Shown: positions 1 to 9,403, numbered from the stretch's first letter. The stretch is DNA of 44,832 nt from an uncultured Caryophanales bacterium (GCA_947306345.1 CAMZGG010000003.1:1-44832); one strand, 5' to 3'. Translations and numbers: made by a program. The notes: generated by a model not told the origin, from the sequence alone.

Positions 1-1490
1 TACCAAGAAGAACCCGCACTACCTGGCATAGTAGATGTTTCACGTTTACCGTGAATGCCGTTATGGTTATATTCTTTCCATGCAGTAGCGTTTTCTAATG
101 GCGCTTTACCGTTATGACCTTTATAGTCATCTAGTTCTGGTAAGACTAATGGTAATTCATCGTCGTCTAAAGCGTGGACTGTGCCATCATCAAGATGGAC
201 AATAGGGACCGGTTCACCCCAGTATCTTTGTCTCGCAAAGACCCATTCTCTAAATTTATAGTTAACTTTTTGTTCACCAATGCCTTTTTCTTTTAAGAAG
301 GCAATCATCTTATTAATAGCGTCTTCTTTGTTAAGACCATCTAAGAAACCAGAATTGATGTGAGTACCATCTTCTTCATAAGCTTCTTTAGAGATATCTC
401 CACCTTCTAAGACTTGGATGATATCTAAGTTATATTTTTTCGCGAAAGCATAGTCTCTACTATCATGGGCTGGGACCGCCATAATGGCGCCTGTACCATA
501 GCTAGCTAAGACATAGTCAGAAATATAGATTGGAACTTTCTTGTTGTTCGCTGGGTTAATTGCATATGCACCTGTGAAGCAACCAGTCTTATCTTTAGAT
601 AAAGATGTTCTTTCGATTTCACTCTTCTTACTAGCGGCATCAATATAAGCAAGAACATCACTCTCTTGTTCTTTGCTCATAATCTTTTTGATTAAAGCGT
701 GTTCTGGAGAAAGAACACAGTATGTACAACCAAAGAGTGTATCCGCTCTTGTGGTAAAGACGATGAAAGATTCATCACTATCAGCGACTTGGAATTTGAT
801 TTCCGCACCAGTGGATTTACCAATCCAGTTTCTTTGGATTTCTTTTGTGCTTTCTGGCCAATCAATTCTTTCTAGTCCTTCTAATAAGCGTTCAGCAAAT
901 TTTGGTTGATCAATAACCCATTGTTTAAGGTTCTTTCTAATGACTGGATAACCACCACGTTCACTCTTACCGTCGATAACTTCATCGTTACTTAGAACAG
1001 TACCGAGTTCTTCGCACCAGTTAACTGGCATATCAATGTATTTAGCATAGCCATCTAAGAATAGACCTTTAAAGATCCATTGTGTCCATTTATAGAAAGA
1101 TGGATCGCTTGTGGCTATCACTCTATCCCAGTCATAGTCAAAACCGAGTTCTTTTAATTGTTTTGTGAAGTATGCAATATTCTTTTGGGTAAAGCCTTCT
1201 GGGTGATTACCAGTTTGGATAGCGTATTGTTCGGCAGGTAAACCGAAAGAGTCGTAGCCCATTGGGTGAAGGACATTATAGCCTTGCATCCTTTTCATAC
1301 GACAAACGATATCAGTGGCGGTATAGCCTTCTGGGTGACCAGCATGTAAACCCACACCACTTGGGTAAGGGAACATATCTAATGCGTAGAATTTAGGTTT
1401 GCTAAAATCATAGACATCAGTCTTAAATGTCTTATTATCTTCCCAGTACTTTTGCCACTTGGCTTCGATTTCACGATGATTGAATCCCAT
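1..1490 (-). CDS. leuS: Leucyl-tRNA synthetase, N-terminal part (runs off left edge)
   Basis: Charges tRNA-Leu with leucine in the cytoplasm. About 496 codons are visible from the ATG at 1490; the C-terminal part with the KMSKS loop and anticodon-binding domain lies outside the window. The N-terminus [16 protein letters not shown] is typical of bacterial LeuRS. The class I HIGH-type signature appears as [13 protein letters not shown] near residue 48, and the CP1 editing region is recognisable by [19 protein letters not shown] and [20 protein letters not shown] good ribosome site (AAAGGAG, 7-8 nt spacing) precedes the start. It lies 26 bp downstream of glgA on the same strand, so it may be cotranscribed with the glycogen genes. 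Identity is secure from the motifs; the partial status is only a window effect. Confidence 0.97.
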   Translation of the reverse strand, partial: MGFNHREIEAKWQKYWEDNKTFKTDVYDFSKPKFYALDMFPYPSGVGLHAGHPEGYTATDIVCRMKRMQGYNVLHPMGYDSFGLPAEQYAIQTGNHPEGFTQKNIAYFTKQLKELGFDYDWDRVIATSDPSFYKWTQWIFKGLFLDGYAKYIDMPVNWCEELGTVLSNDEVIDGKSERGGYPVIRKNLKQWVIDQPKFAERLLEGLERIDWPESTKEIQRNWIGKSTGAEIKFQVADSDESFIVFTTRADTLFGCTYCVLSPEHALIKKIMSKEQESDVLAYIDAASKKSEIERTSLSKDKTGCFTGAYAINPANNKKVPIYISDYVLASYGTGAIMAVPAHDSRDYAFAKKYNLDIIQVLEGGDISKEAYEEDGTHINSGFLDGLNKEDAINKMIAFLKEKGIGEQKVNYKFREWVFARQRYWGEPVPIVHLDDGTVHALDDDELPLVLPELDDYKGHNGKAPLENATAWKEYNHNGIHGKRETSTMPGSAGSSW

Positions 1491-1511
1491 AATACATACT
1501 CCTTTAAGAGT

Positions 1512-1529
1512 GCTAGTTATCTAACTAGC
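1512..1529. repeat. Perfect 18-bp palindrome across the glgA stop codon
   Basis: GCTAGTTATCTAACTAGC has 8-base arms with no spacer longer than two bases (centre TATC-free reading: GCTAGTTA / TAACTAGC). It overlaps the glgA stop codon and sits just before the leuS ribosome site. There is no T-run, so it is not a clear terminator. It could be a weak hairpin that stabilises or processes the glgA end, or chance. Confidence 0.35.
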
Positions 1530-2953
1530 GCCTTATAAAGTTTAATGTATTCTAAGGTACTCTTCAACCATGAATTATCAGTATTCATGGCGTTTTTCAT
1601 CAATTGATGAAGCAATTTCTTATCATTGTAGACGTCAAAAGCGTAGTGAGCGGTACGTGTCATTTCATAGACACTGTAGGCATCAAAGCCAAAGCCGTTA
1701 CTAGTATCTGCGTTATTTCCGTCATAGCAGATAACACTGTCTTTTAAGCCACCTGTTCTACGAACAATTGGTAATGTGCCATATCTTTGAGCAATCATTT
1801 GGCCTAAGCCACATGGTTCAAAAAGGGATGGCATGATAAAGAAGTCACTCGCCGCGTAGACCTTGTGTGCGAGGTTATCGCTATAGCCGATAAATAGACC
1901 AATGCGGTCTGGATATTTTCTTTTTAATTCTTCCCACTTTTCTTCGTATTGGTGTTCACCACTACCGAGCATGAAGATATTCGCGCCTCTAGCGATTAAT
2001 TCTTCAATCGCAGGGAAGATGATATCAAAACCTTTTTGCCAGGTAATACGTGTCACTAAAGAATATAAAGGAGCTTTAGGATTCTTAATGCCGTATTGGT
2101 AGCATAAAGCTTCCTTATTAACTTTCTTACCACTGACTAAGTTCTTCGCTGTATATTCTTGAGCGATTTGTTTATCAGTTTCAGGATTAAACTCTAAATA
2201 ATCGATACCGTTTAAGATACCAGAGAAATCCCATTCTCTATAACGTAGGACGTTATCTAAACCCATACCACCTTCCGGTGTTAATAATTCGAGATGATGG
2301 GTTGGAGAAACGGTTGTGATTTTATTTGAATAAACAATACCCGCTTTTAAGGTGGAGACTTGATCTTTGAAACGGACAGAACCATTATCAAAGTATTCGT
2401 CTGTTAAGTTATAGAAATCACCTAAGGTGAACTTAGGCATTAAACCTTGGAAAGCTGGATTATGGATAGTGAAAACAAATTTTGTTTTAGCGAATTTTTC
2501 TCTACATTCTTCATCCACACGTAATAAGCATGGAAGCATGCCTGCTTGCCAGTCATGGACGTGCACAATATCTGGGCGAGTACGCTTGCTCAATAAGAAC
2601 TGCTTGACCGCCATAGTGAAGAAAGCAAATCTTTCACCATCATCAAAGTCACCATAAATGTGACCTCTTTCGAAATATTGTTGGTTTTCAATAAAGTAAT
2701 AATTGATACCTTCGTTTTCTAGTTGATAGACGTCGACATTTTGTTTTCTCCAAGACATGTGTGTCTTTAAAGAAGCCGCTTTCTTAAGCGCTTTATCGGA
2801 TATTTGACGACGAATAGAATCATAGAAAGGTAAAAATACGGAGACGTCTTCCCCCATCTTGACTAGTTCTTTAGAAAGGGAATAAACGACATCAGCAAGA
2901 CCGCCCGTCTTACAGAAAGGACGGGCCTCACTAGCAACCATTACGATTTTCAT
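1517..2953 (-). CDS. glgA: Glycogen synthase (ADP-glucose type)
   Basis: Transfers glucose from ADP-glucose to growing alpha-1,4-glucan in the cytoplasm (GT5 family). The N-terminus [22 protein letters not shown] holds the KTGGL substrate loop, the equivalent of KVGGL in other GlgA proteins. [10 protein letters not shown] and [19 protein letters not shown] mark the middle, and [18 protein letters not shown] with [10 protein letters not shown] marks the C-terminal nucleotide-sugar site. I chose the ATG at 2953, giving 478 aa, the usual family length: it has a GGAG site 11 nt upstream, whereas the in-frame TTG at 2971 would overlap glgD and lacks such a site. It starts one base after the glgD stop, so translation is probably coupled in the glgC-glgD-glgA cassette. 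No branching enzyme or phosphorylase gene is in view. Confidence 0.96.
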   Translation of the reverse strand: MKIVMVASEARPFCKTGGLADVVYSLSKELVKMGEDVSVFLPFYDSIRRQISDKALKKAASLKTHMSWRKQNVDVYQLENEGINYYFIENQQYFERGHIYGDFDDGERFAFFTMAVKQFLLSKRTRPDIVHVHDWQAGMLPCLLRVDEECREKFAKTKFVFTIHNPAFQGLMPKFTLGDFYNLTDEYFDNGSVRFKDQVSTLKAGIVYSNKITTVSPTHHLELLTPEGGMGLDNVLRYREWDFSGILNGIDYLEFNPETDKQIAQEYTAKNLVSGKKVNKEALCYQYGIKNPKAPLYSLVTRITWQKGFDIIFPAIEELIARGANIFMLGSGEHQYEEKWEELKRKYPDRIGLFIGYSDNLAHKVYAASDFFIMPSLFEPCGLGQMIAQRYGTLPIVRRTGGLKDSVICYDGNNADTSNGFGFDAYSVYEMTRTAHYAFDVYNDKKLLHQLMKNAMNTDNSWLKSTLEYIKLYKALVR

Positions 2954-2954
2954 G

Positions 2955-4067
2955 TTAGATATTAGCTCCAAAACTTATATACATGTAGTGATCTTCTTCA
3001 CCAGCGACATCTCTAATTTCTTTGATTTGGACTTTCTTGTCCGCGACCACATATTGGAGATGACTACCTTTACCCACCTTAGTGCCACTGAAGAGGATGC
3101 AGTCTTTCACCACTGCGCCTTCTTCGACGACAACGTCACGGGAAAGGATGGAATTAATAACAGTACCCTTAATTGTGGAACCGTTAGAGATGAATGAATT
3201 CTTTACTTCAGCATTACTACCATATAAGGCTGGAGGAGTATTGTGCGTAGTTGTATAAATTGGCCAATCTTCTTTGAAGAGTTGTTTTCTTATTTCATAA
3301 GATAATAATTCCATGGAGTATTTAACAAAGCAGTCAAAGTCTAAGATTGGAGCGACATAACCATCAAAAGAGAAAGCATTAACTTCATATAAGCCATTTG
3401 TGGCGCAGTAATTGACTAAGTCACGAATGTTAAATAAAGTGGAAATCTCTCTTGTCTTGTTAACAAGTTGACAGAATGTCTTATAGTTGAAGATAAAGAT
3501 TTCAAGAGAAATCATGGCGTCTTTTGCCGTACCCATATTAATGGAGAAGTTCTTCACTAATTTGTTTTCTGTTTTAATAACGTCGCAGTTTAAGAATTCT
3601 TCTTTCGCATTCTTCACTCTCTTATAAATAAGAGAAATCTCACGACCTGATTCGATATGTTTTTCAATATAGTCTCTAAAGTCGATAGACATTAGAAAGA
3701 ATGCAGGAGCGACGACGACATAGTCGGCATCGATATCTTCAAAGTGTAATCTATTACTTAATAAATTATTAACATCAGTATTGAACTTCCTACTAGGAAC
3801 ATTTTCATTATAGAAAATTCTTTGGTTACCAAGTTTGGTATTGTTGACCCAAATAGAACCGTCTCTCACGTGAGACACCACAGAGTGGAGATGTTTATCC
3901 ACGAGGATACCGACATTATCAATGCCTGAGTTAGAGAAATTGGATAATGTGAAGTCCATTAAGCCATATCTACCTAAGAAGGAGACAGTACCAATTGGAC
4001 GCTTTTCAGTGAGCTTACCTAATGAAGGAGCATCGTGTAAGTTACAAAAACCATAGACTTTTGCCAT
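2955..4067 (-). CDS. glgD: GlgD, non-catalytic partner of ADP-glucose pyrophosphorylase
   Basis: This is the GlgD paralogue found beside GlgC in Firmicutes, known to form a hetero-oligomer and modulate GlgC activity. It has 370 residues with a nucleotidyltransferase-like fold followed by a left-handed beta-helix region near residues 285-355 (NSFISNGSTIKG, NSILSRDVVVEEGAVV). The N-terminus has FCNLHDAP in place of the GGxGTRL nucleotide-binding loop, and the catalytic signature regions seen in GlgC are absent, which supports a regulatory role. It begins one base after the glgC stop and ends one base before glgA. That GlgD regulates GlgC here is inferred from family knowledge and context. Confidence 0.93.
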   Translation of the reverse strand: MAKVYGFCNLHDAPSLGKLTEKRPIGTVSFLGRYGLMDFTLSNFSNSGIDNVGILVDKHLHSVVSHVRDGSIWVNNTKLGNQRIFYNENVPSRKFNTDVNNLLSNRLHFEDIDADYVVVAPAFFLMSIDFRDYIEKHIESGREISLIYKRVKNAKEEFLNCDVIKTENKLVKNFSINMGTAKDAMISLEIFIFNYKTFCQLVNKTREISTLFNIRDLVNYCATNGLYEVNAFSFDGYVAPILDFDCFVKYSMELLSYEIRKQLFKEDWPIYTTTHNTPPALYGSNAEVKNSFISNGSTIKGTVINSILSRDVVVEEGAVVKDCILFSGTKVGKGSHLQYVVADKKVQIKEIRDVAGEEDHYMYISFGANI

Positions 4068-4068
4068 A

Positions 4069-5193
4069 TTAGTGAGTCACCTTTCCGCCGACTAAGGCAA
4101 TTTCTTTACTATTTGCGTTGACCACAACACCACTTTCGATTGTGGTATTTGGGGCCACGATTGCGTTATAGACTTTCGCACCACGTTTAATGACGGAACC
4201 TTCCATAACAACACAGCGATCAACAACCGCATCTTCTTCAATTAAGACTTCGTTAGAAATAACAGAAGAATTAACATTACCTAAGACGATAGCGCCTTGG
4301 TTACAAATCGAAGATTTAATGGAAGCTTCTCTACCTAAATAATGAGGTAAGGAATATGTATCTTCAGTATAAATTCTAGTGCTTCTATCACCATGGAAGT
4401 GTAGGTCACTTCTATCAAGAGCGACGTCCATATTAGCTTCGTGTAAGGAATCTAATGTACCAACGTCTCTCCAGTAGCCTTTGAATCTATAGGCTTGAAG
4501 TTTTAAACCATCATTTAACATCGCTGGAATGATATCACCACCGAAATCGTGGTTGGTATCTAAATCTCTATCAGCGATTAAGTATTTTCTTAATACTTTC
4601 CAAGTAAAGACATAAACACCCATAGAGGCTAAATTGCTCTTTGGTTTCTTTGGCTTTTCTTGGAATTCAGTAATACGGTCAGTTTTATCAACCGCCATAA
4701 TACCAAATCTACTAGCTTCTTTTGGATCAACTTCAATAACGGAGATTGTGGCATCAGCACCACTATCAACATGAAGATCAATCATTTCATTATAAGTTGT
4801 CTTGTAAATATGGTCACCTGATAAAATCAGGACATAATCTGGGGATAGATCATCAAGGAATTCAATGTTTTGAGTGATGGCGTCAGCGGTACCTTTGTAC
4901 CAGTTAGCGCCTTCATCTGTTTGACGAGGGGCAATGGATGTTAGGAGAGCATGGACACCATTGAAACCCCATTTTTCACCATTACCGATATAACTATCGA
5001 GAAGGGTTGGTTCGTATTGGGTTAAAACACCAATAGTATTGATTCCACTGTTAGCGCAGTTACTAAGAGGGAAATCAATAATTCTGTATTTAGCCGCAAA
5101 AGAGACAGCAGGTTTGGCCATTTTTTTAGTTAAAAGACCTAATCTTGTCCCCTTGCCGCCTGCAAGAATCATTGCAACGACATTGTGTGACAT
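4069..5193 (-). CDS. glgC: Glucose-1-phosphate adenylyltransferase, catalytic subunit
   Basis: Makes ADP-glucose from ATP and glucose 1-phosphate, the committed step of glycogen synthesis. Motifs seen: ILAGGKGTRLG at the N-terminus (nucleotide loop), KPAVSFAAKYRIIDFPLSNC, GTADAITQN, LILSGDHIYK, ITEFQEKPKKPKS and GYWRDVGTLDSLHEANMD, followed by a C-terminal beta-helix. I chose the ATG at 5193 (374 aa): AAAGGAG lies 6 nt upstream, while an in-frame GTG at 5214 would place that ribosome site inside the gene. It heads the glg cassette; a possible promoter with TATAAT lies at 5219-5224 on the minus strand. Length and motifs match the family. Confidence 0.97.
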   Translation of the reverse strand: MSHNVVAMILAGGKGTRLGLLTKKMAKPAVSFAAKYRIIDFPLSNCANSGINTIGVLTQYEPTLLDSYIGNGEKWGFNGVHALLTSIAPRQTDEGANWYKGTADAITQNIEFLDDLSPDYVLILSGDHIYKTTYNEMIDLHVDSGADATISVIEVDPKEASRFGIMAVDKTDRITEFQEKPKKPKSNLASMGVYVFTWKVLRKYLIADRDLDTNHDFGGDIIPAMLNDGLKLQAYRFKGYWRDVGTLDSLHEANMDVALDRSDLHFHGDRSTRIYTEDTYSLPHYLGREASIKSSICNQGAIVLGNVNSSVISNEVLIEEDAVVDRCVVMEGSVIKRGAKVYNAIVAPNTTIESGVVVNANSKEIALVGGKVTH

Positions 5194-5218
5194 AATATGC
5201 TCCTTTTTATTCACTCAA

Positions 5219-5247
5219 ATTATAACACTGCGCACGCGTAGTTTAAA
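5219..5247 (-). promoter_or_regulatory. Candidate promoter for glgC
   Basis: On the minus strand, TATAAT occupies 5224-5219 with a weak TTTAAA at 5247-5242 (17-nt spacer). It lies 26 nt upstream of the glgC ATG. The -10 is perfect but the -35 is poor, so the call rests mainly on the -10 and position. Confidence 0.4.
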
Positions 5248-5254
5248 AACATTT

Positions 5255-5282
5255 TTGCTACTTTTATATAACTTGTTATAAT
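5255..5282 (+). promoter_or_regulatory. Promoter placing the transcript start at the ATG of the 5289 gene
   Basis: TTGCTA (5255-5260), a 16-nt spacer and a perfect TATAAT (5277-5282) are followed by six bases and then the ATG at 5289. Start of transcription would fall on or next to the A of ATG. No Shine-Dalgarno sequence precedes the ATG, so the mRNA is probably leaderless. Confidence 0.55.
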
Positions 5283-5288
5283 AAGCCC

Positions 5289-5738
5289 ATGAAAGTCCCA
5301 GTAGACCGTCGCAGAACTATATTAATCTTTATAATAATGGACCTGCTATTTGCAGCAGCTTTATTCTTATCTTGTATGAACTTATTCCTCTTCCAGAAAT
5401 GGGGAGTACTTCAAATACTCATAATTGCACTATTTGTCTTAACTAGTGTTGGCATGTTATTGCTTGCTTTATTACGTAATTTCTACGTGATTGAAAGTAA
5501 GTATCTCGTCCAAGTCAGAGCGTGGAAAGAAGCCTATTTCCACTACAACGATGTAGTGTATATCGATAAGGAGCAAGCAGAGAAGAAAAGAACACTTGCG
5601 TTCTACACTAATAAGGGGCATGTTAAATACTTACCTTTTGATAGGAAAGGAGAGATCTACAAAGCAATGCTTAAAAGATGCAACAATCTTATCGATAAAG
5701 AAACATTTAAGAAACGTCATCCTGATGTTAAAATCTAA
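5289..5738 (+). CDS. Small membrane protein with two TM segments and a PH-like cytoplasmic tail
   Basis: Function unknown. The 149-residue product has two hydrophobic helices at about residues 10-32 and 38-62, then a charged domain of about 85 residues (RNFYVIESKYLVQV, WKEAYFHYNDVVYIDK, KKRTLAFYTNKGHVKY) with the alternating pattern of bacterial PH-like domains. That assignment is tentative. The start at 5289 is supported by a promoter whose -10 ends six bases before it, although no ribosome site is visible; the next ATG (5337) also lacks one and would cut the first helix. It stands alone, divergent from glgC, and ends at a clear terminator. A similar two-helix layout is seen in the gene at 30613. 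Confidence 0.75.
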   Translation: MKVPVDRRRTILIFIIMDLLFAAALFLSCMNLFLFQKWGVLQILIIALFVLTSVGMLLLALLRNFYVIESKYLVQVRAWKEAYFHYNDVVYIDKEQAEKKRTLAFYTNKGHVKYLPFDRKGEIYKAMLKRCNNLIDKETFKKRHPDVKI

Positions 5739-5741
5739 AAG

Positions 5742-5774
5742 AAAAGAGGTTAAATAATATCAGCCTCTTTTTTA
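5742..5774 (+). terminator. Rho-independent terminator after the 5289 gene
   Basis: Arms AAAAGAGG (5742-5749) and CCTCTTTT (5764-5771) pair over a 14-nt loop and lead into a T-run. It begins four bases after the stop codon. Confidence 0.8.
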
Positions 5775-5832
5775 TTAGTTTCTCGTATAGTGAAAATTTT
5801 GATTTTCAATGAGTGAACAAAAAACAAATTTC

Positions 5833-5862
5833 TTGTTGCTATGATTTTTATCTTATGATAAT
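5833..5862 (+). promoter_or_regulatory. Candidate rpmB promoter
   Basis: TTGTTG (5833-5838) and GATAAT (5857-5862) are spaced by 18 nt, with the alternative -35 TTGCTA three bases downstream. The first gene after it is rpmB at 5895, preceded by the strong ribosome site AGGAGG. Confidence 0.45.
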
Positions 5863-5894
5863 ATTAATCGGCAACAAATCAGGAGGACGATGAT

Positions 5895-6089
5895 ATGTCA
5901 AGAGTTTGTCCAGTATTAGGAAAAGGTCCATTAAGCGGTAACAACCGTTCCCACTCTTTAAGAGCTACACGTCGTAGATGGAACACCAATCTTCAAGTTC
6001 GTACCGTCGTTGTTGATGGCAAAGAAATGCGTATTCGTATGTCTACAAGAGCATATCGTAGCCTCAATAAACAATATAAGGATCGCTAA
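5895..6089 (+). CDS. rpmB: 50S ribosomal protein L28
   Basis: Structural protein of the large ribosomal subunit. The 64-residue sequence begins MSRVCPVLGKGPLSGNNRSH and continues with RATRRRWNTNLQ and RIRMSTRAYRSL, the standard L28 pattern, highly basic throughout. A strong AGGAGG site lies upstream. In Bacillus subtilis rpmB sits just beyond rpe in the same chromosomal block, and here it is likewise next to that block, transcribed toward it. It ends at a shared terminator with the convergent lipoprotein gene. Confidence 0.97.
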   Translation: MSRVCPVLGKGPLSGNNRSHSLRATRRRWNTNLQVRTVVVDGKEMRIRMSTRAYRSLNKQYKDR

Positions 6090-6117
6090 TCTTTTTACTA
6101 AAAAGACAAGATATAAA

Positions 6118-6146
6118 AATCGACTCGAATTGAGTCGTTTTTTATT
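6118..6146. terminator. Bidirectional terminator between rpmB and the lipoprotein gene
   Basis: CGACTC (6121-6126) pairs with GAGTCG (6132-6137). A T-run follows on the plus strand, and the minus strand reads ATTTTTATAT after the stem. It therefore can end both rpmB and the long minus-strand run that finishes at 6142. Confidence 0.8.
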
Positions 6147-7194
6147 TTATCTTCAAGACATTTGGTTGACTGACTTCTTCACCACGATAGTCTATTTTCA
6201 TATCGTAGGTACCGAAGAGATTCTTAGATTCATATTTATCAAATAAATAATATGTTTCAACAATATGTTGACCATGAAGGATGTTATGTTCCTTAATGCC
6301 TGCGTCCACTACTATTTCTTGTTGTTGCGCCTGATAGGTATCTTTATAGAAGTATGGTCTAGCGCCATCAAGATAATAACTACCTTGATAAGTAAATGAT
6401 TCACCAGTCCAAGTCATATCTGTTTCAACTTTGAAACGATGTGTTAATCCTGGATAATCCACTGGGACGTTAGTTTCAAACTTTGCCAAGGTCACTTTAA
6501 CACTGTAATTAGTGCTTTCTAATGTAATACTTGGTTTAAGTATTTCATAATCTCTAATATAAGGATTAATATTACCAAGGAATTCATATCCAGTACTGTT
6601 TGTCTCTTGGAAGTAAATGGCAATAGCGTTTAATCTTTCTTTAAAGTACATTTGGCCCCAGAAAATCTCACTACTGACCATTTCACGAGACATTGTGTCT
6701 AATGTTGATATTTGAGTACTTTTACCAGTGGACTCTTCATATTCATAACAAACAGTAACTTCGTAGTTGCTATCTTTGTTCATGTCAGTGAATGCAACAG
6801 AGATGACTGAACCATAGACGGCAAAGCCTTCTTTGTTGCTTCTGATGTTAACTGGAGAGACCCTATATACTTCTTCATTAAAATAAAGATAAGCATCATC
6901 ATAGGTTTGTTCCCCATCATGGGCTCTAACTTTATATAGACCAACACCATATTCATCAAATATATTATGTGGCATTATGTTATGGACATCTAAGGTGACG
7001 GTATCACTACGATAGGAGATTTTACCTTCGTCTTTATATTTACCAAAAGCTTCAGTGAAATCTTCGAGTCTATATTCATCACTAACGTTTAAATCAACGA
7101 GAAAATGATCGCTGCTGCTACTACCTGCAAAATTACAGCTAGCGAGGGTGATGATTGATGCGCCTAAGAGAATGAGTTTAGTAAAGTTTTTCAT
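6142..7194 (-). CDS. Predicted lipoprotein of unknown function
   Basis: The 350-residue product starts MKNFTKLILLGASIITLASC, a lipoprotein signal peptide with lipobox LASC and acylated Cys20, followed by a short Ser-rich linker. The rest is a soluble, beta-rich extracellular domain with many Tyr and Thr residues (VTLDVHNIMPHN, YEVTVCYEYEES, YKIDYRGE-like pattern near the end). I do not recognise a family. It starts one base after the stop of the upstream membrane protein gene, without its own Shine-Dalgarno sequence, so translational coupling is likely and the two may work together at the cell surface. It is the last gene before the terminator at 6121-6146. Confidence 0.8.
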   Translation of the reverse strand: MKNFTKLILLGASIITLASCNFAGSSSSDHFLVDLNVSDEYRLEDFTEAFGKYKDEGKISYRSDTVTLDVHNIMPHNIFDEYGVGLYKVRAHDGEQTYDDAYLYFNEEVYRVSPVNIRSNKEGFAVYGSVISVAFTDMNKDSNYEVTVCYEYEESTGKSTQISTLDTMSREMVSSEIFWGQMYFKERLNAIAIYFQETNSTGYEFLGNINPYIRDYEILKPSITLESTNYSVKVTLAKFETNVPVDYPGLTHRFKVETDMTWTGESFTYQGSYYLDGARPYFYKDTYQAQQQEIVVDAGIKEHNILHGQHIVETYYLFDKYESKNLFGTYDMKIDYRGEEVSQPNVLKIK

Positions 7195-7195
7195 A

Positions 7196-7879
7196 TTAAG
7201 ATATAAAGCTTAAAAGGATTAAAGGTATTGGAGAAAGTATATAAGTGATAATCGCCCACCATTCGTTAAAAGCGATTGGAATGGACTTTGGTCTAGCCAT
7301 CACTTCGTTGCCATCTTTATCAACACTTTTATCTAAATAAATCTTATACGTTGCTTTCGGATTAAACAAGAATATAACCATCACTAACGCAAGAATAATT
7401 CCAACTATTATTGCGGTGATACTTAACGCTTTTGATAAGTTTGCATCAACCGCTCTATACGTTTCAAAGCCTAATAAGGCATTAAGCGCTGGCATAGCAA
7501 ACGCACATGTCATGGCTAAAGTAGAAACAATAATATGCGTTCTTAGGAACTGTAATGGCATGAACAACAAGCAACCGATTAATGCTGCTGTACCAATAGA
7601 AAGAGCCACTAAAACATAAATGGTAATACTTTGTGAACGGGTATTACTCATATAGTAGATATAGAAAACAATTGTACCCACCATCGCTAAGACTAAAGCG
7701 AGGTTACCATATATATTCCTTTTAAAAGAATTAGGATAGTTAAACTCGTATGGAAACATTCTTTTAATAGAATATTTCACGTCGTGTTTTTTATAGTAAA
7801 AAGCCGATGAAAGAAAATATCCACCGACAAAGAGTGCTAAGCTAGCAAAAAATATGACGAGAGTAATTAAACCAGGCAT
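7196..7879 (-). CDS. Six-helix integral membrane protein, unknown
   Basis: The 227-residue product has six hydrophobic segments at roughly residues 3-24, 58-77, 85-110, 115-137, 150-175 and 207-226. A charged stretch (about 176-200) that includes LDKSVDKDGNEVMARPK separates the last two. No catalytic or transport signature is evident and I cannot name a family. It begins one base after the stop of rpe and ends one base before the lipoprotein, so the two unknown envelope genes appear appended to the conserved rsgA-rpe run. Confidence 0.8.
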   Translation of the reverse strand: MPGLITLVIFFASLALFVGGYFLSSAFYYKKHDVKYSIKRMFPYEFNYPNSFKRNIYGNLALVLAMVGTIVFYIYYMSNTRSQSITIYVLVALSIGTAALIGCLLFMPLQFLRTHIIVSTLAMTCAFAMPALNALLGFETYRAVDANLSKALSITAIIVGIILALVMVIFLFNPKATYKIYLDKSVDKDGNEVMARPKSIPIAFNEWWAIITYILSPIPLILLSFIS

Positions 7880-7880
7880 A

Positions 7881-8540
7881 TTACTTAAATAAGCTGTCGT
7901 ATCTTTCCTTGAAGTTATCAGCGCTGAATAAGTAGTTACCAGCGACTAGAACGTCTGCGCCAATATTAAGGCAGTCTTTACCAGTGATATCGTTAATACC
8001 ACCATCGACGGAGATTAAAGCTTTACTTCTTGTTTCAACGATTTCATCGATTAACGCGCTAATTCTGTCTAAAGTTTCTGGAATGAACTTTTGACCACCA
8101 GCACCAGGTTCAACACTCATGACGAGCACAAGATCAAGCTTTTCTAAGAATGGATAGACCTTTTCAATTGGTGTTCCTGGTTTAACAGAAAGGCCCGCTT
8201 TCATTTTATTTTTATGGATTTCATCGATGACTGCATCAACTTCATCATCATCTTTACACGCTTCATAATGGAAGGTTAAATAGTCAGCGCCTGTTTTAGC
8301 GAACTTTTTAACGAAGCTCATTGGGTTTGTAACCATTAAGTGAACATCCTTAACGAAGTCGATATTTTTAAACAATTTTTCAAAGAAGATATTACCGAAA
8401 CTGATGTTAGGAACGAAGTGACCATCCATAACATCTAAATGAATCCAAGAACAACCAACATCCTTGATTTTTTGTAACTCTTGTTCTAAGTGTAAGTAGT
8501 CACACACAAGAATGGATGGGGAAACGATCATATTTTTCAT
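7881..8540 (-). CDS. rpe: Ribulose-phosphate 3-epimerase
   Basis: Interconverts ribulose 5-phosphate and xylulose 5-phosphate in the pentose phosphate pathway. The 219-residue TIM-barrel protein shows the family motifs SPSILVCD near the N-terminus, WIHLDVMDGHFVPNISFG (metal-binding His and Asp), VHLMVTNP, LVLVMSVEPGAGGQKF and ISVDGGINDIT, with a final ADVLVAGNYLF. The start overlaps the rsgA stop as ATGA and has AGAGG eight bases upstream. The rsgA-rpe order is the one seen in Bacillus. Confidence 0.97.
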   Translation of the reverse strand: MKNMIVSPSILVCDYLHLEQELQKIKDVGCSWIHLDVMDGHFVPNISFGNIFFEKLFKNIDFVKDVHLMVTNPMSFVKKFAKTGADYLTFHYEACKDDDEVDAVIDEIHKNKMKAGLSVKPGTPIEKVYPFLEKLDLVLVMSVEPGAGGQKFIPETLDRISALIDEIVETRSKALISVDGGINDITGKDCLNIGADVLVAGNYLFSADNFKERYDSLFK

Positions 8541-9403
8541 TTTGAATACCTCTCTTTTTTGAAAATTGCTTCTTCTGATAATTTTTTATAACATTCATAG
8601 GCGAGATTAGAAATCTCACCACTTTGTACCTTCTCTTTTACTAAACACCTATTTTCCGTTAAATGCAAGCAATCCGCAAAATAACATTTATTATATAAAC
8701 CAGTAAAACCAGGATAGAACGCTGCTAAGTCCTCTTTATAGAGATTTAACTCTAAAGAAGAGAAGCCAGGAGTATCAGCAATATAGCCACCTTGATATGG
8801 TAAAAGGATGACTTCTTTTGTTTGGTGTTTGCCACGACCTAGAGCCATTGAATATTCGCCAACTGCTCTTTCGTAATTGCTATCGATTGCGTTAATTAAG
8901 GAAGATTTACCGACACCAGTTTGACCCATGATGCAGCTTACTTCATCTTTAAATAAGGCCTTAACTTCTTCAATGCCTTCCTTTGTTTTATTGCTGATAA
9001 AATAGGTTTCAATATTGATGCTAGAAAAGGCTTCTTTGATCTCTTTAATTTGCTTTTCATCATGCTCTTTATCAATCTTAGTTATCACTAATTTTGCCTT
9101 GATATTGTGCATATTAGCGTAGGTTAGATATTTAAACGCTAAAAGATAGGAAAAATCAGGTTCTTTGAGGGAGAACACTAAGATGATTTGACTAATGTTA
9201 GCAATGAGCGGTCTTTTTAAAGATGACGTTCTTGGATAGATAGTTTCTATCACTAATTCATCTGGATTAAATTCCACGATATCACCCACCACTGGCTTAA
9301 CTCCTTGGTTACGGAATACACCACGAGGTTTGGTTTTATAGATGACGCCTTCCGCTTCAACAGCGTAGAGACCACATGTAATTGCAACAATTAAACCCTT
9401 CAT
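8537..9403 (-). CDS. rsgA: Ribosome small-subunit assembly GTPase RsgA
   Basis: A circularly permuted GTPase acting late in 30S subunit maturation. The 288 residues show an N-terminal OB fold, then G4 TKID (108-111), G1 GQTGVGKSS (160-168), G3 DTPGFSS (210-216) in the permuted order, and a zinc-binding C-terminus with C240, C245, H247 and C253. The ATG overlaps the prkC stop by one base (TAATG) and the TGA stop overlaps the rpe start. In Firmicutes RsgA is known to be a substrate of the neighbouring PrkC kinase, which fits the conserved gene order. Confidence 0.97.
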   Translation of the reverse strand: MKGLIVAITCGLYAVEAEGVIYKTKPRGVFRNQGVKPVVGDIVEFNPDELVIETIYPRTSSLKRPLIANISQIILVFSLKEPDFSYLLAFKYLTYANMHNIKAKLVITKIDKEHDEKQIKEIKEAFSSINIETYFISNKTKEGIEEVKALFKDEVSCIMGQTGVGKSSLINAIDSNYERAVGEYSMALGRGKHQTKEVILLPYQGGYIADTPGFSSLELNLYKEDLAAFYPGFTGLYNKCYFADCLHLTENRCLVKEKVQSGEISNLAYECYKKLSEEAIFKKERYSK

